Positions 54,628 through 63,639 of a DNA stretch of 64,000 nucleotides are shown piece by piece (the first letter of the stretch is position 1; each line of letters opens with the position of its first letter). The notes beneath the pieces are model-generated. The model saw nothing but the letters and a program-made list of their open reading frames with translations, made no database searches and was not told where the DNA came from. The stretch spans positions 868,001-932,000 of the forward strand of contig NZ_AP028032.1 in the NCBI RefSeq assembly GCF_030296935.1. The letters run 5' to 3'. Source of the stretch: Coprobacter fastidiosus (lineage in GTDB: Bacteria; Bacteroidota; Bacteroidia; Bacteroidales; Coprobacteraceae). The position numbers and the translations under genes are program-made.

Positions 54628-56076
54628 ATGAACAATACAACCACAGAAGGGAGTAAATTTTATTTATACTCCATCACAGCTGTAGCAATCTTGGGCGGTC
54701 TGCTATTCGGATACGACACAGCTGTTGTTTCGGGTGCAGAAAAAGGGTTAGAAGCTTTTTTTCTTACTGCCACCGATTTTCAATATGACAAAATATTACA
54801 TGGTATTACTTCTTCCAGCGCATTATTGGGTTGTGTTATCGGAGGAGCAATTTCCGGCATATCAGCATTGCGTTTAGGTCGCCGTAATTCTTTACGTTTG
54901 GCATCCGTACTGCTTTTACTCTCAGCATTAGGTTCTTATTATCCCGAATTTTTATTCTTTAAATATGGAGAAGCGAATCTAAATGTCTTGATAGCATTTA
55001 ACTTTTATCGTATTTTAGGAGGTGTAGGTGTAGGTCTTGCTTCTGCAATATCTCCTATGTATATCGCAGAAATAGCTCCATCCGAAATACGCGGTACTCT
55101 TGTTTCTTGTAATCAATTCGCTATTATTTTCGGTATGTTGGTCGTATATTTTGTAAACTACTTGATTTTAGGCGACCATCAAAATCCCATTATACTGAAA
55201 GACGCACAAGGCGTTCTATCGGTAAGCCCAGAATCTGATATGTGGACAGTAAAAGAAGGCTGGCGTTATATGTTCGGATCAGAATCGTTTCCGGCAATAC
55301 TTTTCGGAATTTTACTATTTTTTGTACCCAAAACTCCTCGATATTTGGTGCTGATAGAACAAGAAGAGAAAGCTTTCTCTATTCTGGAGAAAATCAACGG
55401 ACAGAAAAAGGCAAAAGAGATACTAAACGATATAAAAAGTACGGTACACGAAAAAACCGAAAAGTTGTTTACTTATGGCGTTCCGGTAATCATTATCGGT
55501 ATATTATTATCGGTATTCCAACAAGCCATAGGGATTAATGCGGTCTTATATTATGCACCTCGTATGTTTGAAAATGCAGGAGCTGAAGGCGGTGGTATGA
55601 TGCAAACCGTGATTATGGGTATTGTTAATATCCTTTTCACTCTCGTTGCAATCTTTACAGTTGACAGATTCGGCCGCAAACCGTTATTAATTATCGGATC
55701 TATCGGTATGGCTATCGGTGCATTTGCCGTAGCTATATGTGACAATATCGGTCTTAAAGGTATCATTCCCGTTCTTTCCATTATTGTATACGCTGCTTTC
55801 TTCATGATGTCTTGGGGTCCTATTTGCTGGGTGTTAATTTCAGAAATATTCCCTAACACGATTCGAGGAAAAGCTGTCGCTATCGCAGTAGCATTCCAAT
55901 GGGTATTTAACTATATCGTATCTTCTACATTCCCGCCTTTATACGAATTCAGTCCTATGTTCGCTTACAGTTTATATGGCATCATCTGTGTAATCGCAGC
56001 GATCTTCGTATGGCGTTTTGTCCCTGAAACTAAAGGCAAATCATTAGAAGACATGAGTAAACTGTGGAAAAAATAA
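54628..56076 (+). CDS. xylE: D-xylose:proton symporter (MFS sugar porter)
   Basis: A 482-residue major facilitator protein with about 12 membrane helices. Sugar-porter signatures are GGLLFGYDTAVVSGAEKG near residue 18, RLGRRNSLR near 88, GVGVGLASAISPMYIAEIAPSEIRG near 132 (GVGVGLASAI, then YIAEIAPSEIRG), DRFGRKPLL near 348, and PETKGKSLEDM at the C-terminus. The QQAIGINAVLYYAP segment (near 298) is typical of xylose/glucose porters. Its position after xylA marks xylose as the substrate. A strong terminator follows. Confidence 0.92.
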   Translation: MNNTTTEGSKFYLYSITAVAILGGLLFGYDTAVVSGAEKGLEAFFLTATDFQYDKILHGITSSSALLGCVIGGAISGISALRLGRRNSLRLASVLLLLSALGSYYPEFLFFKYGEANLNVLIAFNFYRILGGVGVGLASAISPMYIAEIAPSEIRGTLVSCNQFAIIFGMLVVYFVNYLILGDHQNPIILKDAQGVLSVSPESDMWTVKEGWRYMFGSESFPAILFGILLFFVPKTPRYLVLIEQEEKAFSILEKINGQKKAKEILNDIKSTVHEKTEKLFTYGVPVIIIGILLSVFQQAIGINAVLYYAPRMFENAGAEGGGMMQTVIMGIVNILFTLVAIFTVDRFGRKPLLIIGSIGMAIGAFAVAICDNIGLKGIIPVLSIIVYAAFFMMSWGPICWVLISEIFPNTIRGKAVAIAVAFQWVFNYIVSSTFPPLYEFSPMFAYSLYGIICVIAAIFVWRFVPETKGKSLEDMSKLWKK

Positions 56077-56095
56077 TCTCTATACCTCTAATCTT

Positions 56096-56123
56096 AAAAG
56101 CGGCGAGATATCTCGCCGCTTTT
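56096..56123 (+). terminator. Terminator after xylE
   Basis: A perfect palindrome centred on AGATATCT with a GC-rich stem (GCGGCGAG/CTCGCCGC) and a run of T, 20 bases after the stop. It is one of the strongest terminators in the window. Confidence 0.9.
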
Positions 56124-56204
56124 TTTATACCCACAGAACCAAAATAAGATCCTAATAGAACATAAAAAAGCATTTTCACATTTGATTTATAAAACAAACG
56201 AAAA

Positions 56205-56212
56205 TATATTTG
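56205..56212 (+). promoter_or_regulatory. -7 element of the SLC13 permease gene
   Basis: TATATTTG with a TTTG -33 element at 56181-56184, spacer 20 bases. This is the only promoter in the window where both boxes are clear. It lies 63 bases upstream of the ATG. Confidence 0.72.
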
Positions 56213-56274
56213 CAACAAAATAAGCTATAAATCTGTATATTACAAATACATTATACAACTTATATTCGATTTTT

Positions 56275-58137
56275 ATGTACATAACCCTTACTATCTTAGT
56301 ATTATCCGCAATTTTTTTCATGAACGGCAAGATTCGTTCGGATGTGGTAGCACTCTGTGCACTCGTACTTCTTTTAGTTTTTCAAATATTGACTCCGGAA
56401 GAAGCATTATCTGGATTTTCCAATTCCATTGTCATTATGATGGTTGGGCTATTTGTTGTCGGAGGTGCTATTTTTCAGACCGGATTAGCCAAAATGATCA
56501 GTGCGAAAATATTAAGAATGGCAGGTAAAAGTGAACTGAAACTATTCATCCTTGTTATGCTGGTAACCGCTGCAATCGGAGCATTTGTCAGCAATACAGG
56601 AACAGTTGCTCTGATGTTACCTATCGTCGTCAGTTTGGCTTTAAGCGCAAACATGAACGCCAGCCGTCTGCTCATGCCGTTAGCATTCGCAAGCAGTATG
56701 GGAGGTATGATGACCTTAATCGGAACTCCGCCTAACCTTGTCATTCAAAATACACTGACAGAAAACGGATATGCCCCCCTTTCTTTTTTCTCTTTCACTC
56801 CGGTCGGTATTATTTGTGTCCTGACAGGTATTATAGTACTTATTCCGTTAAGCAAAATATTTCTTTCCCAAAAAGGACAAAATAACAATAATAAAACAAA
56901 CAGAAACAAATCTTTGAATGAATTGGTTAAAGAATACCAACTTGCAGATAATTTATTCAGAATAAAAGTAAATCCTAAATCTCCTGTCATCGGTAAAAAT
57001 GTAGTTGAACTGGATATTCGAAAAAAATACGGATTGAACGTTTTGGAAGTACGACGCATCTCTCAGTCTCAATCACGTTTCTTAAAGTCGGTCAATCAAA
57101 AACTTGCAACTGACACGACATTACAAAGCGAAGATGTAATTTATGTAATGGGAGATTTCGACCGGATACACCAAATTGCGCAAGAATTAGATCTTTATAT
57201 CATCGACTCGCATACTACTGAAGAATCTGGGAAGAATAAAGAGAACTCTCTCGATTTTTATGATATCGGTATTGCCGAAATTTTATTGATGCCAAATTCA
57301 CGCCTCATCAATCAAAGTGTTAAAGATGCCGGGTTCAGAGATAAATACAATCTAAATGTTCTCGGAATACGTCGTAAAAAGGAATATATTTTACATGATA
57401 TAAAAGATGAAAAAATCCACTCGGGAGACGTATTACTCGTACAAGGGACATGGAACGATATAGCCCGGTTAAGTGAAGATCAATCGGAATGGGTCGTATT
57501 AGGTCAACCGCTTACCGAAGCTGCCAAAGTGACCTTAGATTATAAAGCTCCCGTCGCTGCAACAATCATGGTTCTTATGATAGCTGCAATGATGTTCGAT
57601 TTTATTCCGATCGCACCTGTTACAGCCGTTATGATAGCTGGATTGTTAATGGTTCTTACCGGATGTTTTCGAAATGTAGAATCAGCCTATAAAACTATTA
57701 ATTGGGAAAGTATCGTACTTATTGCTGCCATGCTTCCCATGTCTTTAGCATTGGAAAAAACAGGCGCATCAAAAGTCATTTCGCACTCGTTGGTTACAGG
57801 ATTAGGTCAATACGGCCCGGTCATATTGTTAGCAGGAGTTTATTTTACGACATCACTGATGACGATGTTTATCAGCAATACAGCTACAGCAGTATTACTC
57901 GCTCCCATCGCAATGCAATCGGCTATAGGAATCGGAGTAAGCCCCTATCCTTTCCTATTTGCTGTAACCGTTGCAGCAAGCATGTGTTTTGCATCTCCGT
58001 TCTCCACACCTCCGAACGCATTAGTAATGCCGGCAGGACAATATACATTTATGGATTATGTGAAAGTCGGATTGCCTCTTCAGATTATTATCGGAGTTAT
58101 CATGATCTTTACCCTGCCTCTTATTTTTCCGTTTTAA
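56275..58137 (+). CDS. SLC13/DASS-family anion permease with TrkA-C domains
   Basis: A 620-residue membrane protein. Membrane helices (about 1-200 and 420-620) carry the SLC13/DASS pattern with SNTGTVALMLPIVVSLAL near residue 105, SSMGGMMTLIGTPPNLVIQ near 143, and SNTATAVLLAPIAMQ near 540. Between them are two cytosolic TrkA-C (RCK_C) domains (about 220-300 and 320-395), recognisable by IGKNVVELDIRKKYGLNVLEVRR and its repeat NQSVKDAGFRDKYNLNVLGIRR (each about 23 residues; shortened here to LRKKYGLNVLEV-like and FRDKYNLNVLGI). Substrates may be sulfate, dicarboxylates or phosphate; this is not determined. Confidence 0.88.
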   Translation: MYITLTILVLSAIFFMNGKIRSDVVALCALVLLLVFQILTPEEALSGFSNSIVIMMVGLFVVGGAIFQTGLAKMISAKILRMAGKSELKLFILVMLVTAAIGAFVSNTGTVALMLPIVVSLALSANMNASRLLMPLAFASSMGGMMTLIGTPPNLVIQNTLTENGYAPLSFFSFTPVGIICVLTGIIVLIPLSKIFLSQKGQNNNNKTNRNKSLNELVKEYQLADNLFRIKVNPKSPVIGKNVVELDIRKKYGLNVLEVRRISQSQSRFLKSVNQKLATDTTLQSEDVIYVMGDFDRIHQIAQELDLYIIDSHTTEESGKNKENSLDFYDIGIAEILLMPNSRLINQSVKDAGFRDKYNLNVLGIRRKKEYILHDIKDEKIHSGDVLLVQGTWNDIARLSEDQSEWVVLGQPLTEAAKVTLDYKAPVAATIMVLMIAAMMFDFIPIAPVTAVMIAGLLMVLTGCFRNVESAYKTINWESIVLIAAMLPMSLALEKTGASKVISHSLVTGLGQYGPVILLAGVYFTTSLMTMFISNTATAVLLAPIAMQSAIGIGVSPYPFLFAVTVAASMCFASPFSTPPNALVMPAGQYTFMDYVKVGLPLQIIIGVIMIFTLPLIFPF

Positions 58138-58149
58138 ATCCATACTTCT

Positions 58150-58214
58150 AAAGGGGCTGTCTAAAATTTGCACGGATCAAGTTCGAGAGAAATCCACAAG
58201 AAGTCAGCCCCTTT
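58150..58214 (+). terminator. Long-loop hairpin after the permease gene; 331-base gap
   Basis: A 10-pair perfect stem (58150-58159 with 58205-58214) with a 45-base loop, 13 bases after the permease stop. It begins GGGGCTGTCTAAAA, a sequence type also seen at ends of some insertion elements, but no transposase is present. The rest of the gap to 58468 has no gene I can support. Confidence 0.45.
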
Positions 58215-58468
58215 CTCGAAAGGAATAAAGGAGTGTATGATCGTATCAATGAGTGCATGCCAATAGATTTGAATATTGTATTGAACGGGTTGCTACAAAA
58301 AATCCCCCTTCCCCTTTCAAGAGGAAGGAGAACCGTACCGGTATTGCCAACAATATTATAGGCTCGTTTTTACTCGTCAGATAAGCGAGTTATCATCCTC
58401 ATAAAACAGGAAAAGCAACTTTTCAATGTATTATCTTGAAAAAGGAGGTTTTCATATCTTTCAGATTA

Positions 58469-59416
58469 CTATTCTTTATGAGTAAGAATAGTTTCGATAT
58501 TATACCGAGGGCGATCTTTCACTTCGATATAAATTTTTCCGATATACTCTCCTATTATCCCAATGGAAATCAGAACCAAAGCTCCGATAAACCACACAGA
58601 AAGCATTAGTGATGCCCATCCTGCAACAATATCTCCTGTTAAATAAGAACATAACGTATATATAAATGCACAAAACGTCATAATCAGGAAAAATACGCCA
58701 GCACCGAATATCAAACGCACAGGTTTTACCGAGAATGAGGTTATACCGTCTATCGCAAAATTGAGCATTTTACTCAAGGGATATTTAGATTCTCCGGCAA
58801 AACGCTCATGACGGTCATAATATACACATGTCGTATTGTAACCGATCAACGGCACTATACCTCGTAAAAATAAATTACGTTCTCTGAATTTCATAAGTTG
58901 TTCCAACGCCCGTTTACTCATCAAACGATAATCGGCATGATTATAAACCGATTTCACTCCTAATCCCGTCATCAACTTATAAAAACAAAGAGCTGTAGTC
59001 CGTTTGAAAAAAGTATCTTTCTGTCGAGATTTTCTCACTCCATATACAATGTCGAATCCTTCATCGTATTTCTTTACCATTTCTTCTATAACCGAAACAT
59101 CATCTTGCAAATCGGCATCTATCGAAATCGCAAGATCACTCATATCTTTAGCGACCGTCAATCCTGCCATCAACGCATTCTGGTGTCCGACATTACCGGC
59201 CAAATTAACACCATATATATACTTATTCTCTTTATATAATTTACGGATAAGTTCCCATGTATTATCCCGACTACCGTCATTGACAAACAATATAAAACTG
59301 TCGGGAGAAATCATCTCTTTCTTTATCAATCCTTCAAGGACAGAAATAAGACGTCTGGATGTTTCGTTTATTACTTCCGACTCGTTATAACACGGGACAA
59401 CGATACTTAGTATCAT
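58469..59416 (-). CDS. GT2 glycosyltransferase with C-terminal membrane helices
   Basis: A 315-residue polyprenyl-phosphate-sugar type transferase (DPM1/GtrB-like). The GT-A domain (about 1-225) has SIVVPCYNESEVI at residue 4, FVNDGSRDNTWELIR near 45, and the DxD motif in ISIDADLQDD near 97. Two hydrophobic segments (about 230-255 and 265-290) anchor the C-terminus. It would move a sugar from a nucleotide to undecaprenyl phosphate for modification of surface glycans. The donor is unknown. It is monocistronic, with promoter at 59459-59466. Confidence 0.88.
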   Translation of the reverse strand: MILSIVVPCYNESEVINETSRRLISVLEGLIKKEMISPDSFILFVNDGSRDNTWELIRKLYKENKYIYGVNLAGNVGHQNALMAGLTVAKDMSDLAISIDADLQDDVSVIEEMVKKYDEGFDIVYGVRKSRQKDTFFKRTTALCFYKLMTGLGVKSVYNHADYRLMSKRALEQLMKFRERNLFLRGIVPLIGYNTTCVYYDRHERFAGESKYPLSKMLNFAIDGITSFSVKPVRLIFGAGVFFLIMTFCAFIYTLCSYLTGDIVAGWASLMLSVWFIGALVLISIGIIGEYIGKIYIEVKDRPRYNIETILTHKE

Positions 59417-59458
59417 ATATTTTCAAAGTTAAAAGACAAATTAATAAATTAACGAAAT

Positions 59459-59466
59459 CAAAGATA
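59459..59466 (-). promoter_or_regulatory. -7 promoter element of the GT2 gene
   Basis: Minus-strand TATCTTTG, a full match, 43 bases upstream of the ATG. Confidence 0.65.
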
Positions 59467-59516
59467 CATAACATATCGCATTAAAACCAATCAATTTATA
59501 TAAAATCTCACAGTCA

Positions 59517-59572
59517 GATTAAGAACCTGCCTAAATTTTTCGACAAAACAATATTCAGGCAAGTTCTTAATC
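59517..59572 (-). terminator. Terminator of the heparinase-type gene, containing dispersed repeat copy B
   Basis: A 16-pair stem with a single G-U pair (59517-59532 with 59557-59572) and a 24-base loop, 24 bases after the stop on the minus strand. The loop carries the repeat block CTAAATTTTTCGACAAAA related to copies A (33567-33610) and C (61563-61598). Confidence 0.7.
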
Positions 59573-59595
59573 TTAATATCTAAAAAGTAATTTAT

Positions 59596-61512
59596 TTATA
59601 ATGCTTTCACGCTAAAGACATAGCGTCCTTTTTCTACCATTTTTTTTGCCGTCAGGGAAAGACGGAATATTTTCTCACCCCAAACATTAGATAATCTGGG
59701 ATCTGTAAGCAAAATTGTCTCTAAAGACGGTGTAAACAAAGACTTATCATAATAGAGCTCTACAATTTGTCCCTCTACCGAAATTTTCACTTTCCCTGCC
59801 GTATTCAAATCAATATCTCCCCATAATAAAAAATTTACCTGATTTTCATTTTTCAATTTCTTTAAAATAAAATCATCAGAAATATCCAGACTACTGTCCC
59901 GAAGACGATATGTTCTTATCCACTTTTCGACCTCCGCATTATCGGGATAAGCAGCAGCAATATTCATAGACAATTGCTTTTTCTTTTTGTCCAACAAAAC
60001 ATTCGTAGCCTTATATTCAGACCCGAATTTTTGAGGCACTCCGTTGATCATCGGTAAATTATGATAATTGCTTTGCATCGTCCATATCGTATAACGTTCT
60101 TTTCCGAAAGTTTGCCGTGTATAAGTACCGACTCCGGCATCTATAATAACCGGAACTGCGTTATAGTATAAAGAAAATGTCCCGACATCATTATGATTAT
60201 GACTTTCGTTATTATATCCGCCTTTAACAGCTAAGAAAAAACCTTTTTTATTTTTCAAATAACAGAATTGTGTTTCCGGATACCATGTTACCTCCGGAGT
60301 CTGGTGTACCGGAGTCGTTTTTTGCATACCTTCGCTATAAAGCAGACATTGCAATGTACGGAATATATCTCTTCCCGACGTTATGACGATTCCACCTTTT
60401 TTACGCGACAGCCAAGCTGCATACTTTTGCATTTCATCACTGCCGATTGCTTTTCCATAGCGAAAAATCAAACCGGCATCTCCGCCACCCTTTGCAGAAG
60501 CATCGGCAAAATTAACGACCCAGCCGTCACCGACATAAGTCCGAGAAATATATTCCCCCATATTACGGATTAAAGGGTTCGTGAACAAAGACAATTTTCC
60601 TCCCGTAGCGTCATACAACAATTGCAGATAATCATACATTTTTCCAGCAGCATGCCCCCAATAGGATGGTCCTTCTTCACACGCTCCGTCAGAATGGACA
60701 TAATTTATAAATTTATCTACCGAAACCATTGTCCTATATACGGCATCGGCCAATTTGTTTTTATCATTCTCCAATAACAAAAAGCATTGTAATACATTTG
60801 CATTACACCAAGGATTCCAATTATTTACCAACTGCCCCTTGTAATCAAATGCCATCCACCAGAAACGATCTTCCTGCATATAAGTATCCATAATTCGTTC
60901 TTTTATCTCCTTATAAAGACGTTTTGATATTATAGGATCTACTTTATCGAACTCTTCATGAAAAAAATAATATACCCATGACAAAAGAGCTCCCATATCT
61001 CCAGAAACCAAATCGATTATATGTTCCGTATAATCGGGTAAAGACCGTTTAGAGTGCTGAGCAGGAAGATGGGCGGAAAGAGCCCAAGATGTCATTTCAC
61101 ACGAATATACTACACCATTGACTAGCTGATCGATAAAACGGCCTTTTCCTTCAGCTAATTCAGCAATTGCCAGATCTGCAATCGCATTATTATTACTGCT
61201 ATTAGGGTTTTCCATAATTTTACGATTACCTGTACGTTCATATTCCAAATAATCGGTAGCTTTTATGACTTTCCATTCATAATTCAGTTGCTTTTCACCT
61301 CGTCTGATCAGCATCTGTTTATGTTCTTTTGTTAAAGCATCCCATCCTTCACGATCGGTATATTTTGGATAAGATACCCATTTTTGATTGGGAATAAAAA
61401 TTTCTTTAAGCCGTGTTACATCGGCCTGTTTTTCTAAAAGATTTCTCTCTTCATATCCATATCCGGAATAAGAAAGAATCAAAAAAAGCATAAGGCATGA
61501 AAACTGTTTCAT
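59596..61512 (-). CDS. Secreted heparinase II/III-family polysaccharide lyase-like protein
   Basis: A 638-residue exported protein with a signal peptide (to about residue 19). The helical N-terminal toroid (about 40-370) contains the NSNNNAIADLAIAELAEGKGRFIDQL region and a WNPWCNANVLQCFLLL segment. The heparinase II/III C-terminal beta-sandwich (about 380-635) carries NNESHNHNDVGTFSLYYNAVPVIIDAGVGTYT (read as SHNHNDVGTFSLYYN and VPVIIDAGVGTYT). These are the motifs of PL12/PL21-type lyases; the His and Tyr of the second part are probably catalytic. Substrate (heparan sulfate, alginate-like or other uronic glycan) is unknown. No sulfatase is adjacent. Confidence 0.85.
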   Translation of the reverse strand: MKQFSCLMLFLILSYSGYGYEERNLLEKQADVTRLKEIFIPNQKWVSYPKYTDREGWDALTKEHKQMLIRRGEKQLNYEWKVIKATDYLEYERTGNRKIMENPNSSNNNAIADLAIAELAEGKGRFIDQLVNGVVYSCEMTSWALSAHLPAQHSKRSLPDYTEHIIDLVSGDMGALLSWVYYFFHEEFDKVDPIISKRLYKEIKERIMDTYMQEDRFWWMAFDYKGQLVNNWNPWCNANVLQCFLLLENDKNKLADAVYRTMVSVDKFINYVHSDGACEEGPSYWGHAAGKMYDYLQLLYDATGGKLSLFTNPLIRNMGEYISRTYVGDGWVVNFADASAKGGGDAGLIFRYGKAIGSDEMQKYAAWLSRKKGGIVITSGRDIFRTLQCLLYSEGMQKTTPVHQTPEVTWYPETQFCYLKNKKGFFLAVKGGYNNESHNHNDVGTFSLYYNAVPVIIDAGVGTYTRQTFGKERYTIWTMQSNYHNLPMINGVPQKFGSEYKATNVLLDKKKKQLSMNIAAAYPDNAEVEKWIRTYRLRDSSLDISDDFILKKLKNENQVNFLLWGDIDLNTAGKVKISVEGQIVELYYDKSLFTPSLETILLTDPRLSNVWGEKIFRLSLTAKKMVEKGRYVFSVKAL

Positions 61513-61543
61513 AGTTAATCGAAGGTTAAAAATTCGGTTGATA

Positions 61544-61551
61544 CAAATATA
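61544..61551 (-). promoter_or_regulatory. -7 promoter element of the heparinase-type gene
   Basis: Minus-strand TATATTTG, a full match, 32 bases upstream of the ATG. Confidence 0.6.
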
Positions 61552-61562
61552 AACAAATCAAT

Positions 61563-61598
61563 AAGAGCCTGCCTATATTTTCCCGATAAAAAAATATT
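61563..61598. repeat. Short dispersed intergenic repeat, copy C
   Basis: Carries GAGCCTGCCTATATTTTC followed by CCGATAAAAAAATATT, matching the block in copies A and B. Unlike B it lacks a clear closing arm. It abuts the stop codon of the YihY-family gene. Confidence 0.45.
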
Positions 61599-62991
61599 AT
61601 TTTTCTTGAATTTTTACAGGTAAATCATTAAATGACAAATCTTTTAAAAGCACTTTACCTGCTGTATCATACATCTGTTCACGTGCCTTCAACAAAGCAA
61701 CCCAATGCTTGTTATAAAGAGTATCTCTATTAATTTTAAACTGCTCAGAACCCAGCTCATCTATACGCATTAATAATGTTCCTACCGTCATTCCGGAAAT
61801 ATCGGATGCCGGCTGATATGCCAGCAAACGTTCATCATCAGTTGTCGTTTCCCTGACAATCCCTATCTCAATAAGTAAATATAGAACCTGACTGGTAAGC
61901 TTAATCGGAATCTGATAAGCCTTACTTATCTGCTGCATTGTCAGAGGTGTCTCTCCGTTTTCAAAACGTTTTACGATCACCGATGCGATCAGCAATACGA
62001 CAAAATCTTTATATCGACGACTTATATTCTTTGTATCCTGTTCAAAATCATAACTTTCTATATTTTGAGCTGAAAACGAAAGAACCGCACCGAAAAGACA
62101 AATCAGCCATGAAAGTTGCATCCATAATAAAAACAACGGTAAAAATGCAAAACTTCCGTAAATAGCATTATACTTCGACACCCATATTTGCCCGCTGATA
62201 TACAAAAACTGGAAAATCTGAAAAGCCGTACCGCAAATAATACCAGCAATAAAAGCGTTCCAGAATTTAACTTTTGTATTGGGCACCAAAACATATATTC
62301 CTGTAAACAATAAACAGGTCAAGAAATAGGGACTAAACGAAATTAGATTTCTTACCAAAGGACTTATAAAATATAAATACGCATTGCTGTCAATACCCGT
62401 AGATATAAACAAAGATATACCACTGGAAGCTATCATCAAGACCGGAAGTAAAACAAACATCGAAGTATAATCGGTAATTTTACGATAAAAAGAACGATTT
62501 TTCTTTACCTGCCATATATCATTCAACGTACTTTCTACAGTACCCATCAGGCTTATTACCGTCCAAAGTAAAAAGATAATACCGATTCCGACAAATACTC
62601 CGCTTTTAGCCTGCGTCAAATAGGCATCGACGAATGAAAGAGCATGTGCAAGCGCTTCCTTTTGAGCTGGAAAATAATCGAACAATTGACTTTGCACAAT
62701 ATTTTGAAAACCAAAACCTTTAGCTATGGCAAACATTAAGGCTAAAGCCGGAACGACAGCTAATAATGTGCTATAGGTAAGTGCCGATGCTTTTGACTGA
62801 AGGTCATCTTCTCGAAACCGACGTACTGAAATAAATATAGTCTTTGCCAGATTGATCAACCTACGACGCAACCCCGAAACATCATTCCCGGTAATACGCC
62901 ACATATCTTCAAATATAAATTTCGATGCGGTGCGAAAGAATGTTACAATCCGGAGTACTATATTATTTTTCGCCATATTTACAACAATCAT
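61597..62991 (-). CDS. YihY/BrkB-family membrane protein
   Basis: A 464-residue inner-membrane protein. The first half (about 40-310) carries six membrane helices with the YihY motifs SKASALTYSTLLAVVPALALMFA (SALTYSTLLAVVPALA) near residue 66, WTVISLMGTVESTLNDIWQVKK (VESTLNDIWQV) near 145, and WMQLSWLICLFGAVLSF near 286. The second half (about 320-464) is a soluble helical extension with a winged-helix-like QQISKAYQIPIKLTSQVLYLL segment (QISKAYQIPIKL). The family was once called RNase BN in error; its role is unknown. A second ATG at 62976 is also a possible start. Confidence 0.87.
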   Translation of the reverse strand: MIVVNMAKNNIVLRIVTFFRTASKFIFEDMWRITGNDVSGLRRRLINLAKTIFISVRRFREDDLQSKASALTYSTLLAVVPALALMFAIAKGFGFQNIVQSQLFDYFPAQKEALAHALSFVDAYLTQAKSGVFVGIGIIFLLWTVISLMGTVESTLNDIWQVKKNRSFYRKITDYTSMFVLLPVLMIASSGISLFISTGIDSNAYLYFISPLVRNLISFSPYFLTCLLFTGIYVLVPNTKVKFWNAFIAGIICGTAFQIFQFLYISGQIWVSKYNAIYGSFAFLPLFLLWMQLSWLICLFGAVLSFSAQNIESYDFEQDTKNISRRYKDFVVLLIASVIVKRFENGETPLTMQQISKAYQIPIKLTSQVLYLLIEIGIVRETTTDDERLLAYQPASDISGMTVGTLLMRIDELGSEQFKINRDTLYNKHWVALLKAREQMYDTAGKVLLKDLSFNDLPVKIQEK

Positions 62992-63001
62992 TGAATAAAA
63001 A

Positions 63002-63348
63002 ATACAGCAGAACGATAAGCCGGGTTCTGTACCTTAAAAAAGGCGTCTGTCATTTATCTTATCTTTATGTCGCCATAAAGCTTTAGCGGTTTACCCCCCG
63101 ACATTGGACGAGCAGCCCTACTGCGTCGGTATACATAACCTTACAACCCATAAGACGTACGGCTTTTCGTGTCACCACGAAAACCGGTGAGCTCTTGCCT
63201 CACCTTTTCACCCTTGCTGCAAGCAGCGGTTATTTTCTGTTACGTTACTCTACTCTCACGAATAGCTTCCCGTTAGGAAATATGGTGCTCTATGTTGCCC
63301 GGACTTTCCTCACATGTTTCCATGAGCGACAGACTGTCCTGCTGTATA
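63002..63348 (-). ncRNA. rnpB: RNase P RNA (bacterial type A)
   Basis: The catalytic RNA of RNase P, which trims tRNA 5' leaders. On the minus strand the 5' part contains the conserved GAGGAAAGTCCGGGC region (complement of 63293-63307 area) and the 3' end reads CCCGGCTTATCGTTC. The P1 helix is visible as ATACAGCAGGAC (5', complement of 63336-63347) against GTTCTGCTGTAT (3', complement of 63002-63013). Length is about 347 nucleotides. The 5' end is placed 7 bases after the -7 box at 63355-63362. Confidence 0.95.
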
Positions 63349-63354
63349 TACTTG

Positions 63355-63362
63355 CAAAGATA
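63355..63362 (-). promoter_or_regulatory. -7 promoter element of rnpB
   Basis: Minus-strand TATCTTTG, 7 bases before the start of the P1 helix, which defines the RNA 5' end. Confidence 0.72.
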
Positions 63363-63480
63363 ATCGATTACCGGCGGTTATCCAAACTGCTGCCCGACAA
63401 AAAGAACAATCTTGTGCGATTATAACATTATTATAGAGATGATTGTTTTCATCTATCAGACTTTATGTCAGTTATATCGG

Positions 63481-63488
63481 TAACTTTG
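63481..63488 (+). promoter_or_regulatory. Possible -7 element upstream of the htrA-like gene
   Basis: TAACTTTG matches TAnnTTTG but lies 152 bases upstream of the ATG, so a long leader would be needed. Confidence 0.4.
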
Positions 63489-63639
63489 TCGGTTTTCCAG
63501 ACAATGGTCAGTTAACCCCTGTTAATCACCTAAGAGAGCTATTAAAAGTTTCTAAAAAGAAACAGAGAGAGAAATAACCGCACGGATATTGTATTAAATT
63601 TAACGACTCAAACATTTAAAAACAGAGATTTATTAACAA

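Noticed and set aside
57702-58151. A 149-codon plus-strand ORF at the end of the SLC13 permease gene
   Set aside because: It overlaps the permease's helical segments in another frame and has an unnatural arginine/histidine/serine-rich composition.
58138-58468. Possible insertion-sequence remnant starting GGGGCTGTCTAAAA
   Set aside because: There is no transposase fragment, no matching second terminal repeat at element distance and no target duplication that I can see. It is listed only as a hairpin.
63195-63425. A 76-codon plus-strand ORF
   Set aside because: It lies within and opposite RNase P RNA.
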